59,426 bases of DNA, taken from the NCBI GenBank assembly GCA_001941225.1, contig MSHM01000043.1:1-59426 (forward strand), written 5' to 3'. Made by a program: the position numbers and the translations under genes. Below, piece by piece: positions 49,704 through 58,977 of this stretch. The number at the start of each line of letters is the position of its first letter. Position 1 is the first letter of the stretch. The notes beneath the pieces are model-generated. The model worked only from the letters and a program-made list of their open reading frames with translations, had not been told where the DNA came from and searched no databases. Source of the stretch: Oscillospiraceae bacterium Zagget12. Its GTDB lineage: Bacteria; Bacillota; Clostridia; UBA1381.

Positions 49704-51176
49704 TTAATCGTCGGCATACAATTCGTCTTTACTGCCGCCGAACATCTCATACGCCGTTATAAGCTGATTATCCGTTACAACGTCTATATCGGAAAAGACC
49801 TCGTCAATTTTAACCTGCGTGGCTATATCCAAAATTCCGTATGAAAACAGGCTGTTTTCTCTCTGGAAATCCTTTACCGCCTCTTTCAAGTCCTCGTCAA
49901 AAACTTCACTCGACACATCGCCCTCGTAAAATCCGAGCAGGTATAATTTTTCCTTAGCCGATTTAACATTGTAGCCCGAACCTCCGTAAGACGGCTTTGT
50001 TTCGTAATCAAAAGACGTATATTTTGAAGTGTCTATCTTGGAGGTTAGGTTCTCAACCTCTTCATCGGGAGTAAGTCCAATGTGGTTTATTTCATTGCCG
50101 TTTCTTGTAATGTACTGTGCGACGGTAATTTTGAATACCGCGCCGTTTATGAGCGGATACATATTCTGAATTACAGCCTTTCCGAATGTCGTTGTGCCGA
50201 CCAATATTCCCGCGCCCGAATCCTGCACGGCGCTTGCGAGAATTTCCGACGCGGACGCCGTGTTTTCATTCACAAGCACGATAAAATCAAATTCCTTTTC
50301 TTCAAGGTCTGAATTATATGTTATATTGTATTCCGATTGTCTGTATTCCACGTCGATAATTTTGCCCTTAGGCACAATTTGCTGCGCGATTTCAACCGCT
50401 CCGGACACTATTCCGCCGCCGTTGTTTCTTAAATCGATAATAACCTTTTCCACGTTATTATCGCGCATTAAATCAAGCGAGTCCTCAAATTCGGACGAGG
50501 TTGAGCTGTTGAAAGAGCCAATCTGTATATAGCCTATATTGCCGTTAAGAATACCGCCCGACACGCTGCTCTGATGAACGGCGACGCGGGTCGTCATTAA
50601 ATCAATTTCCTCGCCGTCGCGCAGAACGGTTATATTAACAGTCGTGTTCTCCTCGCCTATAATGACCGAGCGAACCTCCTCCATACTCCAACCGGTAACG
50701 TCAACGCCGTCAACCTTGTAGATTTTATCTCCTACCATAAAGCCGGCTTTTTCAGCCTTGCTGTTCTCCTCGGCGAAAGACAGTATCTCTACATAGCCGC
50801 CGTCCGACATAGCCATAATAATGCCTGTACCGTAAAAGGTGTTTTCCATATCGTCCTGTAACGCCTTGTATTCCTCAGCGGTATAAAACTCGCTGTAATC
50901 GTCCATACTTTCAAGAGTCGCCTTGAGCAGCTGCACAAGCAAAGGGTTATTATCCTCAAGCAGCTTTGACAATCCCTGTGTCATTATGTCGTCCTTGGTA
51001 TAGGATTCATCTATATATCTTTCGGCTATATATCCCGCAATCTGTTCAAACGCTATATATTCGCTGCTGTAAACCGTTTCGTTCTCCGTTTCGGTTTCGG
51101 CGGCGGCAAATACATTGCACGAACCCGCAAGAAGAGCCGCAGACAAAAAAGCTATGGTTATTTTTTTTAATTTCAT
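49704..51176 (-). CDS. C-terminal processing protease, S41 family, with PDZ and peptidoglycan-binding domains
   Basis: A secreted serine protease of 490 residues. Signal peptide about 1-25 (KKITIAFLSAALLAGSCNVFA). PDZ domain about 115-195. The S41 catalytic domain has the dyad S308 (NENTASASE) and K333 (TFGKAVIQ), with Q337 at the CtpB-like spacing. A C-terminal peptidoglycan-binding domain (about 410-475) is the arrangement of CtpA/CtpB proteins. Cys20 could serve as a lipobox residue, although the fit is poor. It follows the DUF1934 gene by 5 bases. Confidence 0.93.
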   Translation of the reverse strand: MKLKKITIAFLSAALLAGSCNVFAAAETETENETVYSSEYIAFEQIAGYIAERYIDESYTKDDIMTQGLSKLLEDNNPLLVQLLKATLESMDDYSEFYTAEEYKALQDDMENTFYGTGIIMAMSDGGYVEILSFAEENSKAEKAGFMVGDKIYKVDGVDVTGWSMEEVRSVIIGEENTTVNITVLRDGEEIDLMTTRVAVHQSSVSGGILNGNIGYIQIGSFNSSTSSEFEDSLDLMRDNNVEKVIIDLRNNGGGIVSGAVEIAQQIVPKGKIIDVEYRQSEYNITYNSDLEEKEFDFIVLVNENTASASEILASAVQDSGAGILVGTTTFGKAVIQNMYPLINGAVFKITVAQYITRNGNEINHIGLTPDEEVENLTSKIDTSKYTSFDYETKPSYGGSGYNVKSAKEKLYLLGFYEGDVSSEVFDEDLKEAVKDFQRENSLFSYGILDIATQVKIDEVFSDIDVVTDNQLITAYEMFGGSKDELYADD

Positions 51177-51181
51177 CAGTT

Positions 51182-51601
51182 CTACCTCTTAACCACTGTT
51201 ATTTTCATATCATTGAAATATTTTTCTCCTTGAACCGTCAAGGTGTATACAAGCTCGATTATTCCTCCGCTTTCATTCAGGTCGTAAAGCGCGCGGTGCG
51301 TTTCGAGTTCCATTTCCATCGCGCCGTAAGGAAGTTCATACATAAACGATTTTTTTGTACCCGCCTTATACGCCATTGACGAATTTATGCTCCCTTTTCG
51401 CTTTATAAGTATCTCCGAACCGTCCGCCTTTATCATTGACAAGGTTTCGTCATCTTCTGTTTTGTAGATTATATACCGCTTACCGTTTTTTTCATAATAG
51501 CTGCCGTATGCGGTTTCTTCTATAATATCGGTTTCATTATCAATCGTTTGTCTGTTTCTTACTGTAATACGATATTCGTTATCAGTATTTTTCAATGTCA
51601 A
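51182..51601 (-). CDS. DUF1934 beta-barrel protein
   Basis: A 139-residue cytoplasmic protein of the YwiB/DUF1934 family, with lipocalin-like alternating strands and the recurring motif YELPYGAMEMELETHRALYDLNE. Its function is unknown to me. It overlaps murI by 20 bases and precedes ctp by 5, so it is made together with cell-wall proteins. Confidence 0.85.
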   Translation of the reverse strand: MTLKNTDNEYRITVRNRQTIDNETDIIEETAYGSYYEKNGKRYIIYKTEDDETLSMIKADGSEILIKRKGSINSSMAYKAGTKKSFMYELPYGAMEMELETHRALYDLNESGGIIELVYTLTVQGEKYFNDMKITVVKR

Positions 51602-52394
51602 TCTTATTCACCTGTCCGTTTATTTCTCTTTCAAGGAATATTCCTCCAAGCTCCTCAAAGCCCGCTATGTCATCGCTTACGTAATATCTGTACCGCTCGC
51701 CGATTTTCTCGCCGTCATTAAGCATATCCTCGTTGCCGAGTTTCTTTTTCAGGTACTTTGCCACCTCGGCGCCGGAATTTATCAGTGTGACCTCATCGCC
51801 CATATATTCGCGTATCACCTTTTCAAGCAAGGGATAATGCGTGCAGCCCAAAATAAGCGTATCCACTCCTTGATTTCTTATATCCTCCAGATATTCCTCA
51901 ACCAAAAGCCTCGCCACCTGCGTATCGGAATGTCCGTTTTCCACTATCGGCACAAACAGCGGACACGCTTTTGCAAAGGTCTGCATTTCACTGTTATACG
52001 CTTTAATCTGCTTTTCGTACTCGCCGCTCTTTATTGTGCCCTGAGTTCCTATAATTCCGATTTTATTGTTCCTTGTCGCTCTTACTGCGGCATATACCGC
52101 CGCGTCTATAACTCCTATAATCGGAATATCAAACTCATCCTTTATCGCCGGAAGTGCGGCGGAGCTTGCCGTTCCGCAGGCTATGACGATAATCTTTACG
52201 TCAAAGGTTCTGAGAAATCTTATATCGCCGCGCGTATATTTCAAAATGGTGTCCCTTGAGCGCGTACCGTAAGGCACTCTGCCCGTATCGCCGAAATATA
52301 TTATATTTTCATTCGGCAGTTCCTTCATTATTTGCTTTACGGCGGTCAATCCGCCGAGTCCCGAATCAAATACGCCGATACTCTTGTTATTCAT
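51582..52394 (-). CDS. murI: Glutamate racemase
   Basis: Makes D-glutamate for peptidoglycan. 270 residues. The catalytic cysteines are C73 (IACGTASSA) and C184 (LGCTHYPLL), with Asp10 in GVFDSGLGGLT. The start ATG overlaps the ddl stop by 1 base, so the two genes are translationally coupled. Confidence 0.96.
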   Translation of the reverse strand: MNNKSIGVFDSGLGGLTAVKQIMKELPNENIIYFGDTGRVPYGTRSRDTILKYTRGDIRFLRTFDVKIIVIACGTASSAALPAIKDEFDIPIIGVIDAAVYAAVRATRNNKIGIIGTQGTIKSGEYEKQIKAYNSEMQTFAKACPLFVPIVENGHSDTQVARLLVEEYLEDIRNQGVDTLILGCTHYPLLEKVIREYMGDEVTLINSGAEVAKYLKKKLGNEDMLNDGEKIGERYRYYVSDDIAGFEELGGIFLEREINGQVNKIDIEKY

Positions 52395-53452
52395 TATTTT
52401 ACTCTCTTTTCCGCAAGCTCAATAAGGCGGTCCAACAGCTCGCTGTATTCAACTCCTACCGCACCCCATAATTTCGGGTACATACTTATATTTGTAAAGC
52501 CGGGCAGGGTATTGATTTCATTGAGAATAATACTTCCGTCATCGTGCTTTACAAAAAAATCCACTCTTGAAAGTCCGCTGCCGTCAAGCGCTTTAAAGGC
52601 TCTCACGGCATACTCTCTAATTTTCTCTATCGTTTCATCGGGCAGATTCGCCGGTATCTGAAGTTCTGTGGAATTATCATTATACTTCGCGTCAAAATCA
52701 TAAAATTCAACCGTCGGCATAATTTCACCGACCGTCGCCGCCTTTACGTCCTCGTTCCCCAGAACCGCACATTCAACCTCGTGACCGTCTATATTTTCCT
52801 CGACAAGTATTTTCCTGTCAAAGCGCGCCGCGTTTTCAAGAGCGCTCTTAAGCTCCGCTCTGTCGTGCGCCTTGCCGACGCCCACGGACGAGCCTGTTCT
52901 CGCCGGTTTAACAAAACAGGGATAGCCGAGCTTTTCCTCTATTTCATTCATTTTTATTTCAAAATCGTCCGTTTTGTTCACCACAACCCAGTCCGCCTGA
53001 GGTATGTCCGCGCTTGCGAATACAATTTTCGACGCGGTTTTATCCATTGAGTTAGCCGACGCCATCACGCCCATACCGACATAGGGAATATCCGCCATCT
53101 CAAACAGTCCCTGTATCGTTCCGTCCTCGCCAAACTCGCCGTGAAGTACCGGAAATATAACATCAATATGTATTTTGGTTATTTTATCGCCGTCAAACAC
53201 GATAACAGCCTTATCCTCCGCGTCCGGCGAAAGAACGGCTTTCTTTTTATGCTCATTATCCCGCTCCCATACGCCGCTTTCGATATTAGCGTAGTCGCCG
53301 CTGTAGAGATACCACGCACCGTTTTTTGTAATTCCTATAAGCGTAATATTATATTTATCCTTATCAAGGTTATTTAAAATTGATGTAACCGATTTTCTCG
53401 AAATTTCGTGCTCCGGTGACTTACCGCCGAATATCACGCATAATTCTTTCAT
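52394..53452 (-). CDS. ddl: D-alanine--D-alanine ligase
   Basis: ATP-grasp enzyme joining two D-alanines for the peptidoglycan stem. 352 residues, with the N-terminal FGGKSPEHEIS, the MDKTASK block, CFVKPARTGSSVGVGKA, and the C-terminal NEINTLPGFTNISMYPKLW that carries Mg2+ ligands and the substrate lid. First gene of the ddl-murI-DUF1934-ctp unit. Confidence 0.96.
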   Translation of the reverse strand: MKELCVIFGGKSPEHEISRKSVTSILNNLDKDKYNITLIGITKNGAWYLYSGDYANIESGVWERDNEHKKKAVLSPDAEDKAVIVFDGDKITKIHIDVIFPVLHGEFGEDGTIQGLFEMADIPYVGMGVMASANSMDKTASKIVFASADIPQADWVVVNKTDDFEIKMNEIEEKLGYPCFVKPARTGSSVGVGKAHDRAELKSALENAARFDRKILVEENIDGHEVECAVLGNEDVKAATVGEIMPTVEFYDFDAKYNDNSTELQIPANLPDETIEKIREYAVRAFKALDGSGLSRVDFFVKHDDGSIILNEINTLPGFTNISMYPKLWGAVGVEYSELLDRLIELAEKRVK

Positions 53453-53553
53453 TATGTAATCACTCCCAAAATTTCATATTTGTAACCCTATTATACATAA
53501 TACCTTTTTTGACTGTAAAATGCAAGTGTTAGCCGATAAAATTCATTAAAAGT

Positions 53554-54465
53554 TTATATTTTTCTTAAATTTTCAAGAACGCTTTTAAAATAATCCGGTA
53601 TCTCGCTTGTAAATTCCATCATTTTTCCGGTGGCAGGGTGTATAAAGCCTATCGTTTTTGCGTGCAAAAGCTGACCCTGTAAATTAAACCTTTCCTTCTT
53701 TATTCCGTAAACACTGTCGCCGACTATGCTGTGTCCGATTGACGCCATATGAACCCTTATTTGATGAGTTCTGCCCGTTTCCAAAATACACTCGACAAGC
53801 GTATATTGACCGAAACGCTCAAGCACGTTAAAATGCGTTATTGCCTCGCGTCCGCCGCGCACTACCGCCATTTTCTTTCTGTCGGACGGATTTCTGCCTA
53901 TAGGTTTATTTACGGTTCCGCTGTCCTCCTTTATATTCCCGTTCACAAGCGCGACATATTTACGCATTGCCTTGCGTTCCTTTAGCTGCTCGGACAGCTT
54001 TAAATGCGCCTCGTTGTTTTTTGCGGCTACAATAAGTCCCGAGGTGTCCTTGTCTATTCGATGGACTATTCCCGGGCGTATCACGCCGTTTATCGCCGAA
54101 AGCTCGTTTCCGCAGTAATACGCGAGTCCGTTCACAAGCGTTCCGCTCTCGTTGCCCGGCGCGGGGTGGACGCACATTCCCTGAGGCTTGTTTACGACGA
54201 TTACGTCGCTGTCCTCATATACTATGTCAAGCGGTATATCCTCCGGCTCGGCAGACAGCTCCTCCGGCTCCGGCACATCTATGGTTATTTCCTCGCCGCC
54301 CGTTATTTTGTATTTCTTTTCAAGCGGTTTCCCGTTAAGGGTAACAAGTCCGTCCGTACACAGCTTAGCCGCGTAGCTGCGCGATATATCCGAATTGTCG
54401 GCTATGAATTTGTCAAGTCTTTCGCCGGCGCTTTCCAAAGCGGCGTCAATTTTTATTTTCTGCAT
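53554..54465 (-). CDS. rluD: 23S rRNA pseudouridine synthase RluD family
   Basis: Converts specific rRNA uridines to pseudouridine. 303 residues from ATG 54465: an N-terminal S4 RNA-binding domain (about 14-75, ERLDKFIADNSDISRSYAAKL), then the catalytic domain with RPGIVHRIDKDTSGL holding the nucleophile Asp. AGAGGA lies 5 bases upstream, and the start overlaps lspA by 20 bases. A longer start at 54504 inside lspA is rejected. RluD and other RluA-family targets are not separable by sequence alone. Confidence 0.93.
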   Translation of the reverse strand: MQKIKIDAALESAGERLDKFIADNSDISRSYAAKLCTDGLVTLNGKPLEKKYKITGGEEITIDVPEPEELSAEPEDIPLDIVYEDSDVIVVNKPQGMCVHPAPGNESGTLVNGLAYYCGNELSAINGVIRPGIVHRIDKDTSGLIVAAKNNEAHLKLSEQLKERKAMRKYVALVNGNIKEDSGTVNKPIGRNPSDRKKMAVVRGGREAITHFNVLERFGQYTLVECILETGRTHQIRVHMASIGHSIVGDSVYGIKKERFNLQGQLLHAKTIGFIHPATGKMMEFTSEIPDYFKSVLENLRKI

Positions 54466-54913
54466 TTTTATCCTCTTTATCGAACCAAATAACATATACC
54501 ACAAGCAGCGCCGCGCCTACCGTAATGCAAATATCCGCGATATTAAACACGGGAAAATTAATAAACGCCGTCTTTATATAGTCCACGACAAAGCCGCGGA
54601 ATATTCTGTCCGCCGCGTTTGCGAGCGCGCCCGAAAACATCAATAAAAGCGACGTTTTCAAAAGCGTATTTGTCGGTTTCTTCTTTATCCAATACACTAT
54701 AACGCCGACGCAAAATACCACGGATATAATGCTTAAGAGCGACACCTTCCCCGACAATATCGAAAATGCCGCGCCCCTGTTTTGAACATATGTTATATCA
54801 AAAAGATTAAGTATCGAAAACGCCGTATCGCCGACGCTCATACCGCTTACCACGAGATATTTTACCGCTTGGTCGGCAAATATTATAATAAGTGAAACAA
54901 TCAGATATATCAT
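54446..54913 (-). CDS. lspA: Lipoprotein signal peptidase LspA
   Basis: Membrane aspartic protease that cleaves prolipoprotein signal peptides. 155 residues, four membrane helices. The catalytic aspartates are in NAADRI and FNIADI, both intact. The C-terminus is a charged tail (DKEDKNAENKN). It overlaps aroB by 4 bases and rluD by 20. Confidence 0.95.
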   Translation of the reverse strand: MIYLIVSLIIIFADQAVKYLVVSGMSVGDTAFSILNLFDITYVQNRGAAFSILSGKVSLLSIISVVFCVGVIVYWIKKKPTNTLLKTSLLLMFSGALANAADRIFRGFVVDYIKTAFINFPVFNIADICITVGAALLVVYVIWFDKEDKNAENKN

Positions 54914-56004
54914 ATATTTTTCTCCCGATTTGATATGTATTCAAGCGCCGAATAAATCTCCTCCCCGCGGACATCGGTTGTCTGCATTACATCGCCTATC
55001 CTTGTGGGCAGGACAAACTTCAGCTTTCCGGCAATCTTCTTTTTGTCCTTGTGCATAAAGCCGAGCACGGTTTCCCTTTCGGGAAGACGGACGCGCGTCT
55101 TAAAGCCGTACATTTCAAGAATGTTTTCTATGCGGTTTAAAACGCCCTCATCTATCATACCGCGCTTGTACGCGATATACGATGCGCCTATCATACCTAT
55201 GCCGACACATTCGCCGTGGGTCATTTTAAAGTCATAAGCCGACTCCACCGCGTGCCCTATTGTATGACCGAAATTGAGTATTGCCCTAAGTCCCGTTTCT
55301 CTCTCGTCGTGCATAACAACGTCAGCCTTAATGGAGCAATTTATTCTGTCCATTTTTATAAGCGTTTCGCTGTCAAGCGTCTTTATAAGAGAGATGTTAT
55401 TTTCAAGATAATCGAAAAAGCCGCTTTCACGAATTATTCCGTGCTTTATAACCTCGCCCATACCCGAAACAAACTGCTCCTTGGGCAGAGTTTTAAGCGT
55501 GCTTACGTTTATATACACAAGCCTCGGCTGGTGAAATGCGCCCAAAACATTCTTGCTTTCCATAAAGTCTATTCCGGTCTTTCCTCCGACGGAGCTGTCC
55601 GACTGCGAAAGAAGTGTTGTCGGCACCTGAACAAAGTCAATTCCGCGCATAAATATCGCGGCGGCAAATCCTGCCATATCTCCCACAACTCCGCCGCCGA
55701 GCGCCACAATCATACTCTTCCTGTCCATTTCGTGCTCAATGCAGGCTCCGCATATTCCGAGTATCGCGTCCGTACCCTTGTTTTCCTCGCCCGCCGTGAA
55801 AGAATATACCGCGCTGTCATAGCCGCTTTCCTTTAGAATCTCATCAACCTCGCACGCGTACAGCTTTTCAACATTGCTGTCCGTCACTATGAGCAGCTTT
55901 TTCGGTGCGCCTATATCCTCCATCGCTCCGGCAAGCCCGTCAAAGCTGTCCGTGAAAAGTATATCGTATGAATTTTTACCTAAATCTACAAATAGTTTTT
56001 CCAT
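54910..56004 (-). CDS. aroB: 3-dehydroquinate synthase
   Basis: Second step of the shikimate pathway; NAD- and metal-dependent. 364 residues with the NAD motif ALGGGVVGDMAGFAAA, PTTLLSQSDSSVGGKTG, and metal ligands in LNFGHTIGHAVE. No other aro gene is adjacent, so its place between lspA and tsaD looks like operon drift. Confidence 0.95.
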   Translation of the reverse strand: MEKLFVDLGKNSYDILFTDSFDGLAGAMEDIGAPKKLLIVTDSNVEKLYACEVDEILKESGYDSAVYSFTAGEENKGTDAILGICGACIEHEMDRKSMIVALGGGVVGDMAGFAAAIFMRGIDFVQVPTTLLSQSDSSVGGKTGIDFMESKNVLGAFHQPRLVYINVSTLKTLPKEQFVSGMGEVIKHGIIRESGFFDYLENNISLIKTLDSETLIKMDRINCSIKADVVMHDERETGLRAILNFGHTIGHAVESAYDFKMTHGECVGIGMIGASYIAYKRGMIDEGVLNRIENILEMYGFKTRVRLPERETVLGFMHKDKKKIAGKLKFVLPTRIGDVMQTTDVRGEEIYSALEYISNREKNI

Positions 56005-56022
56005 ATTAATCCTCCAATCCGC

Positions 56023-57039
56023 TTAAAGCTGCAAAGACGGCACCGCGTTAAGCGTCATATCCGCGAAATCATTTTCAAGGTAACCGTAATATCCCGCGCA
56101 TGCTATCATAACCGCGTTATCCGTGCAAAGCACCGGTTCGGGATAAAGCACTCTTATTCCCTTTTCCGCCGCCGCAAACATCATCTTTTTCCTCAGTGCG
56201 CTGTTTGACGCGACACCTCCGGCAAGCGTGATTATTTTGCTGTTCTTTTCAAGCGCCGCCTCTATGGTATGCTCACACAAAACATCGGTAACGGCGTCCT
56301 GAAAGCTTGCGGCTATATCGGCTTTATTGTATTCCTCGCCGTTTTGCTCTAATTTATGCAGATAATTTATAACCGCTGTCTTAACTCCGCTGAATGAGAA
56401 ATCAAGCGAATTTTTATCCATTCTCACCCTCGGGAACCGAACAGCTGCGGGATTGCCCTCTTTGGCGAGCTTATCTATAAGCGGTCCGCCCGGATAACCG
56501 AGTCCGAGCACTCTGGCGATTTTATCGAACGCCTCGCCCGCCGCATCGTCGCGGGTTCTTCCCATTATTTCAAATTTTGTGTAATCCTCGACGCTGACTA
56601 TATGGCTGTGTCCGCCCGACGCCACAAGGCATACAAACGGCGGCTCTAAATCCTTATGCGCCACAAAATTAGCCATTATGTGCCCCTTTATATGATGAAC
56701 GGGTACCAAAGGCTTATCAAGCGCGAACGCGAGCGCCTTTGCCGCGGACACGCCAACAAGCAGCGCGCCCACAAGTCCGGGACCGTAGGTGACGGCTATC
56801 GCGTCTATATCATCAAATGTAACATTCGCGTCCGAAAGCGCCTCGTCTATCACGTCGTCTATCACCTCGATATGCCGTCTTGACGCGACCTCCGGCACAA
56901 CGCCGCCGAATTGCTTATGTATCGCTATCTGCGTGTTTATCACGTTTGACAAAACCTCTCTGCCGTCGCGCACAACAGCCGCGGCGGTTTCGTCGCACGA
57001 GCTTTCTATTCCAAGTACAAGCACTTTATCACTCCTCAT
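56023..57039 (-). CDS. tsaD: tRNA N6-threonylcarbamoyladenosine synthase subunit TsaD
   Basis: Transfers the threonylcarbamoyl group to A37 of ANN-decoding tRNAs. 338 residues with [14 protein letters not shown] at the start, the metal motif HIKGH (H116, H120), and ASGGHSHI. It overlaps rimI by 11 bases. TsaB and TsaE, its usual partners, are not in the window. TsaC/Sua5 is three genes upstream in the same operon. Confidence 0.97.
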   Translation of the reverse strand: MRSDKVLVLGIESSCDETAAAVVRDGREVLSNVINTQIAIHKQFGGVVPEVASRRHIEVIDDVIDEALSDANVTFDDIDAIAVTYGPGLVGALLVGVSAAKALAFALDKPLVPVHHIKGHIMANFVAHKDLEPPFVCLVASGGHSHIVSVEDYTKFEIMGRTRDDAAGEAFDKIARVLGLGYPGGPLIDKLAKEGNPAAVRFPRVRMDKNSLDFSFSGVKTAVINYLHKLEQNGEEYNKADIAASFQDAVTDVLCEHTIEAALEKNSKIITLAGGVASNSALRKKMMFAAAEKGIRVLYPEPVLCTDNAVMIACAGYYGYLENDFADMTLNAVPSLQL

Positions 57040-57484
57040 TATCCGCGAGTTTTTTGGTCATTATCCATGCGTCCTCGCCGTTATCGCTGTAATATCGTTT
57101 CCTCTCGCCTATTATATCAAAACCGTACTTAATATACAACCCCTGAGCCGCGGTATTGCTCTTGCGCACCTCAAGAGTAAGTATATCGAGCTTTAAATCC
57201 AAGGCAATTTTTATCATTTTCGCTATAAGCATACTTCCGACGCCGCGCCGACGGTATTCGGGCAGTACAGCGACATTGGTTATGCCGCCCTCGCCGGAAA
57301 CATTCCAAAATCCCGCGTAACCCGCGCAGCGTCCGGAATCCTTCGCGACAATATATACGGCAAGCTTATTCGACATCTCATCTCTCAGAGAATTTTCAGA
57401 CCACGGCAGGGCAAAGCATTTTTTCTCAAGCTCCGCGATTTCCGCCACGTCCTCCAAGGTCATTCGCATTATTTCAATATTCAT
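57029..57484 (-). CDS. rimI: Ribosomal-protein-alanine N-acetyltransferase RimI
   Basis: GNAT enzyme of 151 residues. The acetyl-CoA loop is [13 protein letters not shown], and the opening [19 protein letters not shown] is characteristic of RimI. Linked to tsaD, as in many bacteria. One base separates it from the arginine phosphatase gene. Confidence 0.93.
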   Translation of the reverse strand: MNIEIMRMTLEDVAEIAELEKKCFALPWSENSLRDEMSNKLAVYIVAKDSGRCAGYAGFWNVSGEGGITNVAVLPEYRRRGVGSMLIAKMIKIALDLKLDILTLEVRKSNTAAQGLYIKYGFDIIGERKRYYSDNGEDAWIMTKKLADNEE

Positions 57485-57485
57485 A

Positions 57486-57935
57486 TCAATCTTTCTTCCG
57501 CATATCGGCTATTTTCTCCGCCACATCTACCAGAGCGTCGTATATCTGCCGAGCCGTTTCTTCGTATTCCTCCAAATCGCCGCCGTAAGGGTCCTGTATA
57601 TCGCCCTCGCCTCCGGCATATTCCGAAAGCGTATACACCTTGCCGCCCGCCATAGGCTCAAGCAGCTTTTTATGCGCCTCGGTCATCGTGAGTATCACGT
57701 CGCACTGTCTTATCAAATCCTGCGTAACGGGCTGAGTCCTGTGTCCGCTCATATCTATTCCGTATTTCGCGACCGCCTTTATAGCGTTTTCGCTTGCGCT
57801 CTGCCCGTCCTCGGCGAATATTCCCGCCGATTCGATAAATATGTCCAAATCATTTTCGACCGCAATTTTATCCATTATCGCCGCCGCCATCGCGCTGCGG
57901 CAGGTATTGCCGGTGCAAACAAACAATATATTCAT
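57486..57935 (-). CDS. ywlE: Low-molecular-weight phosphatase, YwlE-type protein arginine phosphatase
   Basis: A 149-residue phosphatase with the P loop CTGNTCRS (Cys7 to Arg13) and the DPYGG loop carrying the acid Asp. Thr at position 11 is the residue that gives B. subtilis YwlE its preference for phospho-arginine over phospho-tyrosine, so arginine phosphatase is the favoured call. The sua5-ywlE order also matches B. subtilis ywlC-ywlE. No McsB kinase is in the window. Confidence 0.88.
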   Translation of the reverse strand: MNILFVCTGNTCRSAMAAAIMDKIAVENDLDIFIESAGIFAEDGQSASENAIKAVAKYGIDMSGHRTQPVTQDLIRQCDVILTMTEAHKKLLEPMAGGKVYTLSEYAGGEGDIQDPYGGDLEEYEETARQIYDALVDVAEKIADMRKKD

Positions 57936-58966
57936 TACTCATTACCTCCTACGTGTATAACTCTCTGCGCCGCCGCTTTATATAATCTGTTTTTAACCGC
58001 CAGACCGTAGCCGCCGTCATCGCAAAATTCCGCGAAAACAACTTCCGCGCCAAGCTCGTCGAACTCGCGCAAAGCGGCAAACAAATTTTGGGCATATTCC
58101 TTATTCCCGCCGCCGACGGACAGTATCACGGCGTTGTCATAATCCGCGCCGTCCATTGTCATAACTCCGGCAATTTTGCCGTTTACGCCCTTTAACAGCT
58201 CCTTTATTTTTCTGCGGACAGCCGTTATTTCACCCTCGACAACGGTCACCTCGGCATTCGGCGCGTAATGCTTATACTTCATTCCCGGGCATTTGGGCAC
58301 CTCGTCCGCCGCAATCGAGCGGAGTATGTTTTTATCTATTTCCGTTTCAATTCCGGCGTTTTTCAAATCCTCATATGTCACGCCGCCCGGGCGGAGTATA
58401 ACGGGCTTTTCGCCGGTGAAATCGATTATGGTCGATTCAACTCCCACAGCGCAGGAGCCTCCGTCTATTACAGCGTCTATCCTGCCCGTCATATCGTTTA
58501 TGACGTGTTTCGCTTTTGTGGGACTGGGCTTGCCCGAAAGATTCGCGCTCGGCGCGGCTATGGGCACTCCCGCCGCTCTTATAAGTCTTTGAGCGGTTTC
58601 GTGCGACGGAAAGCGTATTGCAGCGGTGTCAAGTCCCGCCGTAACATCGTCGGGTATGCACGGTTTTTTCTTTAAAATGACGGTTACGGGTCCCGGCATA
58701 AATTTATCTATAACCATTTTTGCGCTCGTTGGAATTTCCGCCGCGATTTTCTCTATTTGGTTTTTATCGCAGATATGCACTATCAGCGGATTATCCGACG
58801 GCCGCCCCTTTGCGGCGTATATCTTTTTCGCCGCAAAGGCGTCAAGCGCGGACGCGCCCAATCCGTACACGGTTTCCGTCGGGAACGCGACAAGTCCGCC
58901 GTTTCTTATAATTTTACCCGCCTCGTTTATATCCTTTTCATCTGTTGATAATATTTTGGTTTCCAT
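57935..58966 (-). CDS. ywlC: L-threonylcarbamoyladenylate synthase (Sua5/YwlC)
   Basis: Makes threonylcarbamoyl-AMP for t6A. 343 residues: a YrdC domain (1-205; GGLVAFPTETVYGLGA, KGRPSDNPLI, APSANLSGKPSPT) plus the C-terminal Sua5 domain. A linker including YKHYAPNAEV marks the long form. The start overlaps the ywlE end by one base in the ywlC-ywlE-rimI-tsaD series. Confidence 0.95.
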   Translation of the reverse strand: METKILSTDEKDINEAGKIIRNGGLVAFPTETVYGLGASALDAFAAKKIYAAKGRPSDNPLIVHICDKNQIEKIAAEIPTSAKMVIDKFMPGPVTVILKKKPCIPDDVTAGLDTAAIRFPSHETAQRLIRAAGVPIAAPSANLSGKPSPTKAKHVINDMTGRIDAVIDGGSCAVGVESTIIDFTGEKPVILRPGGVTYEDLKNAGIETEIDKNILRSIAADEVPKCPGMKYKHYAPNAEVTVVEGEITAVRRKIKELLKGVNGKIAGVMTMDGADYDNAVILSVGGGNKEYAQNLFAALREFDELGAEVVFAEFCDDGGYGLAVKNRLYKAAAQRVIHVGGNE

Positions 58967-58977
58967 TGCTCTCTTCC